This document shows positions 25,880 through 34,368 of a stretch of DNA of 64,000 bases, in pieces (positions within the stretch are counted from its first letter, which is position 1; every line of letters starts with the position of its first letter). This stretch comes from Streptomyces gilvus (GTDB taxonomy: Bacteria; Actinomycetota; Actinomycetes; Streptomycetales; Streptomycetaceae): the NCBI RefSeq assembly GCF_022513565.1, contig NZ_JAKWBE010000023.1, positions 1-64,000 of the forward strand. Direction: 5' to 3'. The position numbers and the translations under genes are program-made. The notes under the pieces were generated by a model. The model was given only the letters and a program-made list of their open reading frames with translations. It did not search any database and was not told where the DNA came from.

Positions 25880-26998
25880 TCAGCCGGCCGCCCGGAACCG
25901 CGACGTCCGATGGACAGGATCCGTGTCGATCTTCGGAATCACGTGCTCCCCGATCAACCGAATCGTCTGCAACGTCTCCTCCTTCGGCACCCCCACCGGC
26001 AACCCGAAGCTCAACTGGTCCGCCCCCGCCTGCTCCCACCGCTTGCACTGCGTGAGCACCTCGTCCGGGTCGCCGCAGATCAGCAGCTCCTCCTCGATCA
26101 GCAGCTCCACGAACTCCGGCGTGTACTCCGGCAGCGTCTCCGGCCACACCGGGAACCCCTCGGGACGAGGGAACGTGTCGTGGTACCGGAACACCAGTGA
26201 GGGCAGATAGTGCAGCCCCCCGTGCACCGCGATGTCGATCGCCTCCGCGTGGGTCGGCGCGCAGATCGCGGTCGTCGTCACCATCACGTTGTCGTTGACG
26301 AAGTCCCCGACCGGCTCCGCGTTCACGATCGCGGTCTTGTACTGCTCCAGCACCCATTCCATGTCGGACACCTTCTGGATGCTGAACCCCAGCACCCCGA
26401 GCCCCTTCTTCGCGGCCATCGCGTACGACGGAGGTGACCCGGCCGCGTACCACATCGCCGGGTGCGACTTGCCGTACGGCTTCGGCAGGACCTTGCGCGG
26501 CGGCAGCTGCCAGAACTTGCCCTGGAAGCCGACGTACTCGTCCTGGAGCCACATCTTGGGGAACTCGGCGATGGTCTCTTCCCAGATCTCCTTGGTGTAG
26601 TTCATGTCGGTCACCCCGGGGATGAACCCGAGGATCTCGTGCGAGCCGGCCCCGCGCCCGGACCCGAACTCGAAGCGGCCCTCGCTGAGGTGGTCCATCA
26701 TGGCGACCTTCTCGGCCACCTTCACCGGGTGGTTGACCTGGGCGAGCGGGTTGAAGATGCCGGAGCCCAGGTGGATGCGTTCCGTCGCGTGCGCCAGGTA
26801 GCCCAGGAACACGTCGTTGGCGGAGAGGTGCGAGTACTCCTCCAGGAAGTGGTGCTCCGAGGCCCACGCGTACTTGAAGCCGGACTTGTCCGCCTGGATG
26901 ACGTACTCGGTCTCCTCCATCAGCGCCTTGTGCTCGGCGAGCGGATCGGTCTCGGCGCGCTTACCCACGTATCCCTGTACAAAGAGGCCGAATTCCAC
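25880..26998 (-). CDS. LLM-class flavin-dependent oxidoreductase
   Basis: 372-residue luciferase-like oxidoreductase or monooxygenase. It begins MEFGLFVQGYVGKRAETDPLAEH and includes YAWASEHHFLEEYSHLSAN, LGSGIFNPLAQVNHPVKVAEKVAMMDHLSEGRFEFGSGRG, typical of FMN- or F420-using LLM proteins. The start is GTG. It heads the operon that continues with the amidohydrolase and aldehyde dehydrogenase, and the shared 21-bp palindrome lies 60 bp upstream. The substrate is unknown; presumably it oxidises an intermediate of the shared catabolic pathway. Confidence 0.88.
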   Translation of the reverse strand: MEFGLFVQGYVGKRAETDPLAEHKALMEETEYVIQADKSGFKYAWASEHHFLEEYSHLSANDVFLGYLAHATERIHLGSGIFNPLAQVNHPVKVAEKVAMMDHLSEGRFEFGSGRGAGSHEILGFIPGVTDMNYTKEIWEETIAEFPKMWLQDEYVGFQGKFWQLPPRKVLPKPYGKSHPAMWYAAGSPPSYAMAAKKGLGVLGFSIQKVSDMEWVLEQYKTAIVNAEPVGDFVNDNVMVTTTAICAPTHAEAIDIAVHGGLHYLPSLVFRYHDTFPRPEGFPVWPETLPEYTPEFVELLIEEELLICGDPDEVLTQCKRWEQAGADQLSFGLPVGVPKEETLQTIRLIGEHVIPKIDTDPVHRTSRFRAAG

Positions 26999-27057
26999 GG
27001 CGGTTCACCGTCCCAAGTCAGGTGAGTCTGCTGATTCCGAGTGCTGAGTCCTATGAC

Positions 27058-27078
27058 TTTCTGACGTACCGTCAGAAA
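27058..27078. promoter_or_regulatory. Regulon palindrome, site 1 (perfect)
   Basis: Arms TTTCTGACG and CGTCAGAAA around a TAC centre, 60 bp before the LLM-amidohydrolase-ALDH operon. Longest and most symmetrical member of the CTGACG-N3-CGTCAG family in this window. Confidence 0.8.
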
Positions 27079-27087
27079 GGTCAATAG

Positions 27088-27102
27088 TTGACGACCCGTC
27101 AG
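27088..27102. promoter_or_regulatory. Regulon palindrome, site 2
   Basis: TTGACGACCCGTCAG, overlapping the stop codon of the SDR gene and 27 bp centre to centre from site 1. It forms a pair with site 1. Confidence 0.65.
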
Positions 27103-27869
27103 ATGATGCTGACTCCCGCCAGCCAGCCGCCGTCGATGACGAAGGGCTGTCCCGTGATGTACGAGGAGTCGTCCGACGTCAGGAACAGGGCCAGCCGCGC
27201 CACCTCCTGCGGCTTCCCGATCCGCCCGAGGGGCACGAGCTTGCGGTACAGCTCGTCCAGGGCCCGGCTCGTCTCCTCCGCGTCTGCCTCCGGGTCCAGC
27301 TGGGCCGGGTTCGACATCGCGGTGTCGATCGCGCCGGGGCACATCGCGTTGACCCGGATGCGCCGGTCGGCGAGTTCCAGGGCGGCGACGCGGGTGAGGC
27401 CGAGGATGGCGTGCTTGGTGGCGGCGTACGTGCCGACGGCCGCCATGCCCGTCACGGCCGTGTAGGAGGCGGTGTTGACGATCGTGCCGCCGTCCTCCAA
27501 GACCGGCGCCATGGTCTTGACGCCGAGGAAGCAGCCCACCTGGTTGACCCGCACGACCTGCATGAACTCGTCGAGAGGCGTGTCGACGAGGGCGTTGAAG
27601 CGCAGGATGCCGGCGTTGTTGACCAGGCCGTCCACCCGGCCGTAGGTCTCCTTGGCGGTGCGGGCCGCCGCCTGCCAGTCCGCCTCCTCGCCGACGTCGA
27701 GGTGGACGTACCGGGCGCCGATCTCCCGCGCCAGCGCCTCGCCCTGCTCGTCGAGGACGTCGGCGACGACCACCTCCGCGCCCTCCGCCCGGAACAGCCG
27801 GGCCTCCTGCTCCCCCTGCCCGCGCGCCGCCCCGGTGACGACGACGACACGTCCGTCCAGCTTGCCCAT
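27099..27869 (-). CDS. SDR-family oxidoreductase
   Basis: 256-residue classical short-chain dehydrogenase. The cofactor motif is TGAARGQG, with NNAG at VNNAGIL, the catalytic Ser in NTASYTAV and YAATK. Asp in VVADV after strand 2 suggests NAD preference. It is the last gene of the amidohydrolase-LLM-SDR operon (11-bp gap to the LLM gene). It probably oxidises a hydroxyl intermediate; the substrate is unknown. Confidence 0.92.
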   Translation of the reverse strand: MGKLDGRVVVVTGAARGQGEQEARLFRAEGAEVVVADVLDEQGEALAREIGARYVHLDVGEEADWQAAARTAKETYGRVDGLVNNAGILRFNALVDTPLDEFMQVVRVNQVGCFLGVKTMAPVLEDGGTIVNTASYTAVTGMAAVGTYAATKHAILGLTRVAALELADRRIRVNAMCPGAIDTAMSNPAQLDPEADAEETSRALDELYRKLVPLGRIGKPQEVARLALFLTSDDSSYITGQPFVIDGGWLAGVSII

Positions 27870-27880
27870 GCGGTAACTCC

Positions 27881-28804
27881 CTAGAGGTGTGTGGCTACTT
27901 CGGCGCCGAAGGCCGCCATCTGGTCGGTGAGTTCGGTGCGGCTCCGGCAGCGGAACCGGACCTGGATCTGGTGCACGCCCATCGCGCGGTAGGCACGCAG
28001 GGACTCGGCGAGCGCGTCCGGGGGGCCGGTCAGGGTGCGGCGGCCGACCTCCCAGGCGGGCGTGCCGACGTAGAGCGGCTCGGTGATGGCTCCGATGGTC
28101 AACGGGCGCTCGACACCGGCTTCTTCGCGCAGCCGCCGCAGCCGGGCGATCTGCTCGGGGAGGCGGTCGCGGGGGTCGCCCTGCGGGAGCCAGCCGTCGC
28201 CCTTGAGCGCGGCCCTGCGGACGGCGGCGGGGGACGAACCGCCGACCCAGATCGGCACCTGCTCCTGCGCCGGTCTGGGCTGCTGCCCCAGTCCCTCGAA
28301 GTCGTGGAGCTTGCCGTGGTGTTCGGGGAACTCCTCGGGGCCGAGGGCCGCGCGCAGGGCGTCGATCGACTCGTCGAGCACGGCCCCGCGGTGCTCGAAG
28401 TCGACGCCCAGCGCCGCGAACTCCTCCGGGACGTGCCCGGCCCCGACCCCGAGGATCAGGCGCCCCCCGCCGAGGTGGTCGAGCGTGGCGTACTGCTTGG
28501 CCGTCAGCAGGGGGTGTCGGAGGCCCACGACGGCCACGTGGCTGAGCAGGCGGACGCGTTCCGTCACGCCCGCCAGGAAGGCGAGGGTGGCGACGGGGTC
28601 GTACCAGACCGTGCTCATCGCGGAGGCGAGACGCCGTGGGATGGCCACGTGGTCGCAGCTCGCTATGTAGTCGAAGCCGGCGCGGTCGGCCGCGCGGGCG
28701 ACGGCGACCAGGTCGGCGGGGCCGGCCGTGGCCTCCCAGGGCTCGGCGTAGATCGTGCTCTGGGACTGGACGGGCAGCTGGATCCCGTACGCCAGGGCGC
28801 TCAT
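27881..28804 (-). CDS. LLM-class F420-dependent oxidoreductase
   Basis: 307 residues. MSALAYGIQLPVQSQSTIYA, YIASCDHVAIPRRL, LLSHVAVVGLRHPLLTAKQYATLDHLGGGRLILGVGAGH and QVPIWVGGSSPAAVRRAALKGDGW are typical of F420-type LLM oxidoreductases. The ATG overlaps the amidohydrolase stop as ATGA. It is the middle gene of a three-gene operon with the shared operator at its head. Confidence 0.9.
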   Translation of the reverse strand: MSALAYGIQLPVQSQSTIYAEPWEATAGPADLVAVARAADRAGFDYIASCDHVAIPRRLASAMSTVWYDPVATLAFLAGVTERVRLLSHVAVVGLRHPLLTAKQYATLDHLGGGRLILGVGAGHVPEEFAALGVDFEHRGAVLDESIDALRAALGPEEFPEHHGKLHDFEGLGQQPRPAQEQVPIWVGGSSPAAVRRAALKGDGWLPQGDPRDRLPEQIARLRRLREEAGVERPLTIGAITEPLYVGTPAWEVGRRTLTGPPDALAESLRAYRAMGVHQIQVRFRCRSRTELTDQMAAFGAEVATHL

Positions 28805-30036
28805 GGCCGCCAGAGCCCTTCGGGGGTGAGCCCCAGCAGGTCGATGGCGTTGCCGCGGACGATCCGCTCCACCACGTCCGCGTCCAGGTGGCCCATCTGC
28901 GCCTCGCCGACCTCGCGGGACTTGGGCCAGGTGGAGTCGGAGTGCGGGTAGTCGGTCTCGTACAGGACGTTGCCGAGGCCGATCGAGTCGAGGTTCCTCA
29001 GGCCGAAGGCGTCGTCGAAGAAGCAGCCGTAGACATGCTCGGCGAACAGTTCGGACGGCGGCCGGTGCACCTTGTCGGCGACCCCGCCCCAGCCGCGGTT
29101 CTCCTCCCAGACGACGTCCGCGCGCTCCAGGATGTACGGGATCCAGCCGATCTGGCCCTCGGCGTACATGACCCTGAGGTTCGGAAAGCGCTCGAACTTG
29201 CCGCTCATCAGCCAGTCGACCATCGAGAAGCAGCAGTTGGCGAAGGTGATCGTCGAACCGACCGCCGGCGGGGCGTCCTTGGAGGTGGAGGGCATACGGC
29301 TGCTGGAGCCGATGTGCATGGCGACGACCGTGCCGGTCTCGTCGCAGGCGGCGAGGAAGGGGTCCCAGGCGTCGGAGTGGACGGAGGGCAGCCCGAGGTG
29401 CGGGGGTATCTCCGAGAAGGCGACCGCGCGGACCCCGCGGGCCGCGTTGCGGCGGACCTCGGCGGCCGCGAGCTCGGCGTCCCACAGGGGGATGAGGGTC
29501 AGCGGTATGAGGCGGCCATTGGCCTTCGGCCCGCACCACTCCTCCACCATCCAGTCGTTGTACGCCCGCACGCACAGCAGCCCCAGCTCGTGGTCCGCGG
29601 CCTCGGTGAAGGTCTGGCCGCAGAAGCGCGGGAAGGTCGGGAAGCAGACGGCGGACTGGACGTGGTTGACGTCCATGTCGGCCAGCCGCTGCGGGACGTC
29701 GTACGACCCCGGGCGCATCTGCTCGTACGTGATGACCTCGAGCTTGATCTCGTCCCTGCTGTAGCCGACGGCGGTGTCCAGGCGGGTCAGCGGGCGCTGG
29801 AGGTCCTCGTACAGCCACCAGTCGCCGATCGGGCCGTCGTCGCCGGGGGCGCCCATCACGGGCTTGAAGCGGCCGCCGAGGAAGCTGATCTCCTTCAGCG
29901 GGGCGCGCACGATGCGGGGGCCGACGTCCAGGTACTTCTTCGGGAGCCGGTCCTGCCAGACGCCCGGCGGTTCCACGGTGTGGTCGTCGACGGAGATGAT
30001 CTGAGGGAGCGTCAGTTCGGAGTCCATGGCGCTCAC
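28801..30036 (-). CDS. Amidohydrolase-2 family metal-dependent hydrolase
   Basis: 411-residue TIM-barrel hydrolase of the COG2159 (ACMSD-like) type. ISVDDHTVEPPGVW carries the first metal-site His, MHIGSSSRMPSTS the barrel His, and YETDYPHSDSTWP the late Asp. Relatives decarboxylate or hydrolyse ring-cleavage products. It heads the operon with LLM and SDR genes. The GTG at the end of the range and an ATG three codons inside are both possible; no clear ribosome site is seen, and the operator begins 12 bases upstream, so leaderless initiation is possible. Confidence 0.88.
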   Translation of the reverse strand: MSAMDSELTLPQIISVDDHTVEPPGVWQDRLPKKYLDVGPRIVRAPLKEISFLGGRFKPVMGAPGDDGPIGDWWLYEDLQRPLTRLDTAVGYSRDEIKLEVITYEQMRPGSYDVPQRLADMDVNHVQSAVCFPTFPRFCGQTFTEAADHELGLLCVRAYNDWMVEEWCGPKANGRLIPLTLIPLWDAELAAAEVRRNAARGVRAVAFSEIPPHLGLPSVHSDAWDPFLAACDETGTVVAMHIGSSSRMPSTSKDAPPAVGSTITFANCCFSMVDWLMSGKFERFPNLRVMYAEGQIGWIPYILERADVVWEENRGWGGVADKVHRPPSELFAEHVYGCFFDDAFGLRNLDSIGLGNVLYETDYPHSDSTWPKSREVGEAQMGHLDADVVERIVRGNAIDLLGLTPEGLWRP

Positions 30037-30048
30037 GGTAGCGCCGAT

Positions 30049-30063
30049 CTGACGACCCGTCAG
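30049..30063. promoter_or_regulatory. Regulon palindrome, site 3 (perfect)
   Basis: CTGACGACCCGTCAG, 12 bp before the amidohydrolase-LLM-SDR operon and 154 bp before the divergent afsR gene. Confidence 0.8.
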
Positions 30064-30216
30064 CTCCCTGGGGTGGGGGTTGCCGAGTGGGGAGGAGAGG
30101 TGAGGGCTTGGTGAGATCCCGCGCGCCCGGCTGTGACGGAGCTCTCCACGGCTGCCGGATCCGCCGGGAACAAGGCAAACTGACGGAGTTGCTCACAGGG
30201 GTCTAGGGGGACGGCG

Positions 30217-33168
30217 ATGGACGATGTACCGCGGGTGCCGGAGCAGAGGCGCCCCGGCTCGGCTGAGCCGACGGCACTGTGCTTCGGCGTGCTCGGCCCG
30301 GTGCGTGCCCGGCGCGGCGACGAGGCCCTGAACACCGGCTCACCGCAACAACGCGCCCTGCTGGCCGCCCTGCTGCTGCGCGAGGGCCGTACCGCCACCG
30401 CCGCCGAGCTGATCGACGCCCTGTGGGGCGAGGAGCCGCCCTCCCAGGCGCTGGCGGCGCTGCGCACGTACGCCTCCCGACTGCGCAAGGTGCTCGACCC
30501 GGGGGTCCTGGTCAGCGAGTCCGGCGGGTACGCGGTGCGCGGGCTCGGCGAGGGCGCGCTGGACCTCGCGGTCGCCCAGGAGCTGGCGGCCGAGGCGGAG
30601 AAGGCGCGGGCCGCCGGGGACCTGTGCCATGCGCGGGAGGTGCTGGGCCGGGCGCTCGCGCTGTGGGACGGGGAGACGCTGGCGGGGGTGCCGGGGCCGT
30701 ACGCCGAGGCGCAGCGCGTGCGGCTGGAGGAGTGGCGGCTGCAACTGCTGGAATCCCGGCTGGACATGGACCTGGAGCAGGGCTGCCACGCGGAGGCCGT
30801 CTCCGAGCTGACGGCGCTGACGGCGGCGCATCCGCTGCGGGAACGGCCGCGGGAGCTGCTGATGCTCGCCCTGTACCGCAGCGGGCGGCAGGCGGAGGCG
30901 CTCGCCGTCTACGCCGACACCCGCCGGCTGCTCGCCGAGGAACTGGGCGTCGACCCCCGCCCGGGCCTCAGCGAACTCCAGCAGCGGATCCTGCGGGCGG
31001 ACCCGGGTCTCGCGGAGCCCTCCGCCCCGCAGGCCGAGCCCGCCGCCGTCCCCGTACGCCCCGCGCAACTTCCCGCAACCGTCCCGGACTTCACCGGCCG
31101 CGCGGCCTTCGTGACGGAGCTGGGCGAGGTGCTGGCCTCGGCGGAGGGCCGGGTGATGGCGGTCTCGGCGCTGGCCGGCATCGGGGGCGTCGGCAAGACG
31201 ACCCTCGCCGTGCACGTGGCCCACCAGGCGCGGACGGCCTTCCCGGACGGACAGCTGTACGTCGACCTGCAGGGCGCCGGCCCCCGGCCGGCCGAACCGG
31301 AGACGGTCCTCGGCTCCTTCCTGCGCGCCCTCGGCACGGTGGACTCCGCGATCCCGGACTCCCTGGACGAGCGCGCGGCGCTGTACCGGTCGGTGCTGGA
31401 CGGGCGCCGGGTGCTGGTCCTGCTGGACAACGCCCGGGACGCGGCGCAGGTGCGGCCGCTGCTGCCGGGCACCGAGGGCTGCGCGGCGCTGGTGACCTCC
31501 CGGGTGCGGATGGTCGACCTGGCCGGCGCCCATCTCGTCGACCTGGACGTGATGTCCCCCGAGGAGGCGCTGGCCCTCTTCACGAAGATCGTCGGCGCGG
31601 AGCGGGTGGCCGCCGAGCGCGAGGCCGCGCTGGACGTGGTGGCCGCGTGCGGGTTCCTGCCGCTGGCGATCCGGATCGCGGCCTCGCGGCTGGCGGCCCG
31701 CCGCACCTGGACCGTCTCGGTACTGGCCGCCAAGCTGGGCGACGAACGCCGGCGCCTGGACGAGCTGCAGGCCGGCGACCTCGCGGTCAAGGCCACCTTC
31801 GAGCTGGGCTACGGCCAGCTGGAGCCGGCCCAGCAGCGGGCGTTCCGGCTGCTGGGCCTCGCGGACGGCCCGGACATCTCGCTCGCCGCGGCGGCGGCGG
31901 TGCTGGACCTGCCGGCCGAGGAGACCGAGGACCTGCTGGAGTCCCTTGTCGACACCTCGCTGCTGGAGTCGGCGGCGCCCGGCCGCTACCGGTACCACGA
32001 TCTCGTACGGCTCTACGCGCGTGCGTGCGCCGAGCGGGACGAGTGGCCGCCCAGCGAGCGCACGGCGGCGCTGTCGCGGCTGCTGGACTTCTACCTGGCC
32101 ACCGTCGGCGGGGTCTATCTGATCGAGCGGCCCGGGGACCGGCTGGTGGACCACCTGGCCGCACCGGAGTACCCGGGGCTGACCTTCTCCGACCGGCACG
32201 CGGCCCAGGACTGGCTGTACTCGGAGGCGGTCTCCCTGCTGGCCTGCGTACGGCAGTCCGCGCACCCGGGGATGATCGGGCACGCCGTCGACGTGCTGTG
32301 GGCGGCGGTCGACCTGGCCGAGTCGGGGACCAACTCCAAGGAGTACGAGGCGGTCGCCTCGGCGCTGCGCGAGGCGGCGCGGGAGGCCGGGGACCCGCGC
32401 GCGGAGGCCCGGGCGCTGATCTCGCTGGCGTACGCGCACAGCATCACCGGCCGGTTCGACCTGGCCGACGAGGAGGCCGGGCGGGCGAGGGAGCTGACCG
32501 GGGGCGGGGCCGGTGATCCGCTGGGCGGCTGCTGGTCGTACAACATCCTCGGCGCGATCGCGATGTACCAGAGCCGGCACGACGAGGCCGAGCGGTACTT
32601 CCGCCAGGCCATCGAGAACTTCCGTACCGTGGGCGACCGTTCGGGCGAGGCGAGCGCGCTGTGCAACCTGTCGCGGACCTATCTGGCGACCGGCCGCACG
32701 GACGAGGCCGTCGCGCTGGCCCGGCGGGGCACCGCGATGTACGACGACATGGGGCACGCGCTGAAGGGCGCCAACGGGCGGTACGCGCTGGGGCTCGCGC
32801 TCACCCGCAGCGGGAAGCTGGCGGAGGCCACCCGGTGCCTGCAGCTGGCACTCGAGGTGTTCCGGGAGAGCAGGCAGCGACTGTGGGAGGGGATGACCCT
32901 CTTCCGGCTCGCCGAGCTGGACCTCGCGGCCCGGCGGCCCGCGCAGGCGGCGGCGGACGCGGAGACCGCGCTGACGCTGCTGCGGGGCATCGGCGGCGAG
33001 TGGCGGCGGGGCAACGTCCTCACCGTGCTCGGACGTGCCCTCAACGGCATCGGCCAGCTGGACCGGGCGCAGGTGTGCTGGCGGGAGGCACTGGAGATCT
33101 TCGAGGCGCTGGGCGCCCCGGAGGCGGACGAGGTCCGGGCCCTGCTGACCCCGGCGTCGGTCGCCTGA
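30217..33168 (+). CDS. afsR: AfsR, SARP-type global regulator with NB-ARC and TPR domains
   Basis: 983 residues; AfsR of S. coelicolor has 993. Domains in order: winged-helix SARP DNA-binding domain with LNTGSPQQRALLAALLLREG and AAELIDALWGEEPPSQ, bacterial transcriptional activation domain to about residue 265, NB-ARC ATPase with P-loop GIGGVGKTT at about 322-330 and VLVLLDNARD, then TPR repeats. AfsR is phosphorylated by AfsK and activates afsS, linking nutritional signals to antibiotic production. GGGGGACG precedes the ATG. The identity is firm from long colinear similarity that I recognise. Confidence 0.96.
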   Translation: MDDVPRVPEQRRPGSAEPTALCFGVLGPVRARRGDEALNTGSPQQRALLAALLLREGRTATAAELIDALWGEEPPSQALAALRTYASRLRKVLDPGVLVSESGGYAVRGLGEGALDLAVAQELAAEAEKARAAGDLCHAREVLGRALALWDGETLAGVPGPYAEAQRVRLEEWRLQLLESRLDMDLEQGCHAEAVSELTALTAAHPLRERPRELLMLALYRSGRQAEALAVYADTRRLLAEELGVDPRPGLSELQQRILRADPGLAEPSAPQAEPAAVPVRPAQLPATVPDFTGRAAFVTELGEVLASAEGRVMAVSALAGIGGVGKTTLAVHVAHQARTAFPDGQLYVDLQGAGPRPAEPETVLGSFLRALGTVDSAIPDSLDERAALYRSVLDGRRVLVLLDNARDAAQVRPLLPGTEGCAALVTSRVRMVDLAGAHLVDLDVMSPEEALALFTKIVGAERVAAEREAALDVVAACGFLPLAIRIAASRLAARRTWTVSVLAAKLGDERRRLDELQAGDLAVKATFELGYGQLEPAQQRAFRLLGLADGPDISLAAAAAVLDLPAEETEDLLESLVDTSLLESAAPGRYRYHDLVRLYARACAERDEWPPSERTAALSRLLDFYLATVGGVYLIERPGDRLVDHLAAPEYPGLTFSDRHAAQDWLYSEAVSLLACVRQSAHPGMIGHAVDVLWAAVDLAESGTNSKEYEAVASALREAAREAGDPRAEARALISLAYAHSITGRFDLADEEAGRARELTGGGAGDPLGGCWSYNILGAIAMYQSRHDEAERYFRQAIENFRTVGDRSGEASALCNLSRTYLATGRTDEAVALARRGTAMYDDMGHALKGANGRYALGLALTRSGKLAEATRCLQLALEVFRESRQRLWEGMTLFRLAELDLAARRPAQAAADAETALTLLRGIGGEWRRGNVLTVLGRALNGIGQLDRAQVCWREALEIFEALGAPEADEVRALLTPASVA

Positions 33169-33173
33169 ACGGG

Positions 33174-33195
33174 CGTTCATCGTTCGTTTATCGCC
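33174..33195 (+). promoter_or_regulatory. Direct-repeat AfsR/PhoP-type box at the afsS promoter
   Basis: Two adjacent 11-bp units, CGTTCATCGTT and CGTTTATCGCC, begin six bases after the afsR stop. AfsR and PhoP are known to bind overlapping 11-bp direct repeats of the GTTCA(C/T)C type at the S. coelicolor afsS promoter. A possible -10 (CACTCT) lies downstream. The untranslated leader to the afsS start would then be about 300 bases. Confidence 0.7.
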
Positions 33196-33264
33196 CTGGT
33201 GCACTCTCACTTGTGCCGGGCCGTCGCGTCGGGGGGCAGACGGAACGGCACGGGGGCGGGCTCC

Positions 33265-33412
33265 AGGGCCTGTCCGGCAATTCCCGTCGTACGCCCGGGG
33301 GTCGGGCCGCGCGGCGCCATGGGGGTCCCTCGCGCGAGGTTGTCCGCGCGGGGGAGAGCGCGCGAGCGTGCCAGGCGTGGGGGCGGCGGACGGGAATTGT
33401 CGGACGGGCCCT
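33265..33412. repeat. 148-bp element with 24-bp inverted ends, in the afsS leader
   Basis: The ends (left AGGGCCTGTCCGGCAATTCC..., right its reverse complement) pair over 24 bp with two mismatches that would be G-U pairs in RNA. They enclose about 100 bp of GC-rich, hairpin-prone DNA with no gene. It could be a MITE-like remnant or a large RNA stem in the afsS leader. No exact target duplication is visible at the flanks. Confidence 0.6.
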
Positions 33413-33509
33413 AAGGTGAACCGGCCTCAGGATCCGTCCGGCGGTTCTCGGGGGAGCTGCCGGGCGGGTCTCGTCCATCCACCGCACGAGCCTTTCAGGG
33501 GAGCACCAG

Positions 33510-33677
33510 ATGAGCGACGAGAACACCACCGACAACATCCACGTCACCGACGAGCCGGCCGGCGCCGAGGTGACCCCGGCCAACATCCACGTCACGGACG
33601 AGCCGCTCACGGCCACCGCGAAGGACTCGGGCAAGGTGACGACGGACAACATCCACGTCACCGACGAGAAGGCCTGA
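33510..33677 (+). CDS. afsS: AfsS-like small repeat protein
   Basis: 55-residue acidic protein, too short for most gene finders. It contains three NIHVTDE repeats, two of them preceded by TTD. AfsS of S. coelicolor is a 63-residue protein with short Asp-Asn-x-His repeats, encoded directly after afsR and activated by it; position, size and repeat type all agree. CAGGGGAGC lies before the ATG. Downstream is a strong bidirectional terminator. Expected role: activation of antibiotic production and nutritional stress response. Identity rests on context and repeat pattern, not on a full alignment. Confidence 0.7.
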   Translation: MSDENTTDNIHVTDEPAGAEVTPANIHVTDEPLTATAKDSGKVTTDNIHVTDEKA

Positions 33678-33689
33678 CGACCACCACCC

Positions 33690-33749
33690 CGACGGGGAAC
33701 GGCCGCGGCAGCCCGGAGGGGAGCTGCCGCGGCCGAGTCGTTCCCGTCG
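33690..33749. terminator. Bidirectional terminator between afsS and the Doc-like gene
   Basis: A 13-bp perfect inner stem (CGGCCGCGGCAGC) is stacked on an outer CGACGGGGAAC stem. It lies between the convergent stops of the afsS-like gene and the toxin gene, so it can serve both. Confidence 0.8.
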
Positions 33750-34121
33750 TCACACGGTCCACTCCTTGAGGACGGCCGCCACACTGCGCACCGTGCTCTC
33801 CGGCCGCTTGAGCTCCCGCGCCAGCGCGGAAACCCGCTGCTGATCGAGCTTGACCGGGACCCCGGCGGCGGTCAGATACGCATGAGCGACGGCAACGGCC
33901 ACCCGCAGGTTCGAACGCTCCAGCCAGCGCATACGCCTCAGCGAATGCGCCAGGGCCGCCGCCTTCGCATGCACCCCCTGGTAGACCTCCTGCCCGACCA
34001 GCACCGCCCGATGACGCTCGACCGCGGCCACGGGAACGCCGTAGTCGTCGATGGCAGGGTCCTCCTGACCCGCCCGCTGCGCGACCTCCAGGATCCAGGC
34101 GAGGTCCACGTTGAGATTCAC
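33750..34121 (-). CDS. Doc/Fic-like toxin component with divergent motif
   Basis: 123 residues resembling Streptomyces proteins annotated as Fic-family toxin components: MNLNVDLAWILEVAQRAG, YQGVHAKAAALAHSLRRMRWLERSNLRVAVAVAHAYLTAAG. In true Doc kinases or Fic enzymes the helix-loop motif is HPFxxGNKRT; here the matching stretch reads RWLERSNLRV, so only the Asn and a following Arg are kept. Catalysis may be altered or lost. It overlaps the antitoxin gene by four bases (ATGA). Confidence 0.75.
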   Translation of the reverse strand: MNLNVDLAWILEVAQRAGQEDPAIDDYGVPVAAVERHRAVLVGQEVYQGVHAKAAALAHSLRRMRWLERSNLRVAVAVAHAYLTAAGVPVKLDQQRVSALARELKRPESTVRSVAAVLKEWTV

Positions 34122-34336
34122 GGCCCGGTTTCCCCCTCGATCTCATCGATGAGATCGCCGTACTCATCGAGCACTTCCTGCGCGGCGGCCATGAACACGG
34201 CGCGCAGGTGCTCGTTGTCGTCCCTGATGAGCTGCTCGACATACTCGTTGACGGGTATCCGCCTCGTGGCTGCGGCCTGGCGGGCCATCTCCGCCGTCTC
34301 GTCGTCCATGCGGATGTTGATCTGCGTCTTGGCCAT
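34118..34336 (-). CDS. Ribbon-helix-helix antitoxin
   Basis: 72 residues. The N-terminus TQINIRMDDETAEMARQAAATRRIPVNEYVEQLI is a ribbon-helix-helix DNA-binding domain, followed by an acidic tail (LDEYGDLIDEIEGE) suited to binding the toxin. It is the first gene of the pair, with a palindromic GGTATC site just upstream, which fits autorepression. Confidence 0.88.
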   Translation of the reverse strand: MAKTQINIRMDDETAEMARQAAATRRIPVNEYVEQLIRDDNEHLRAVFMAAAQEVLDEYGDLIDEIEGETGP

Positions 34337-34343
34337 GCCGGGA

Positions 34344-34361
34344 TGGTATCAGCAGATACCA
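34344..34361. promoter_or_regulatory. Antitoxin operator palindrome
   Basis: TGGTATC-AGCA-GATACCA lies eight bases before the antitoxin ATG. A further half-site GATACCA follows at about 34378. This matches the short repeated boxes used by ribbon-helix-helix antitoxins. Confidence 0.65.
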
Positions 34362-34368
34362 ACCCACG

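Noticed and set aside
30340..33210. 956-residue minus-strand frame opposite afsR
   Set aside because: Shadow of a recognised gene; no domain recognisable.
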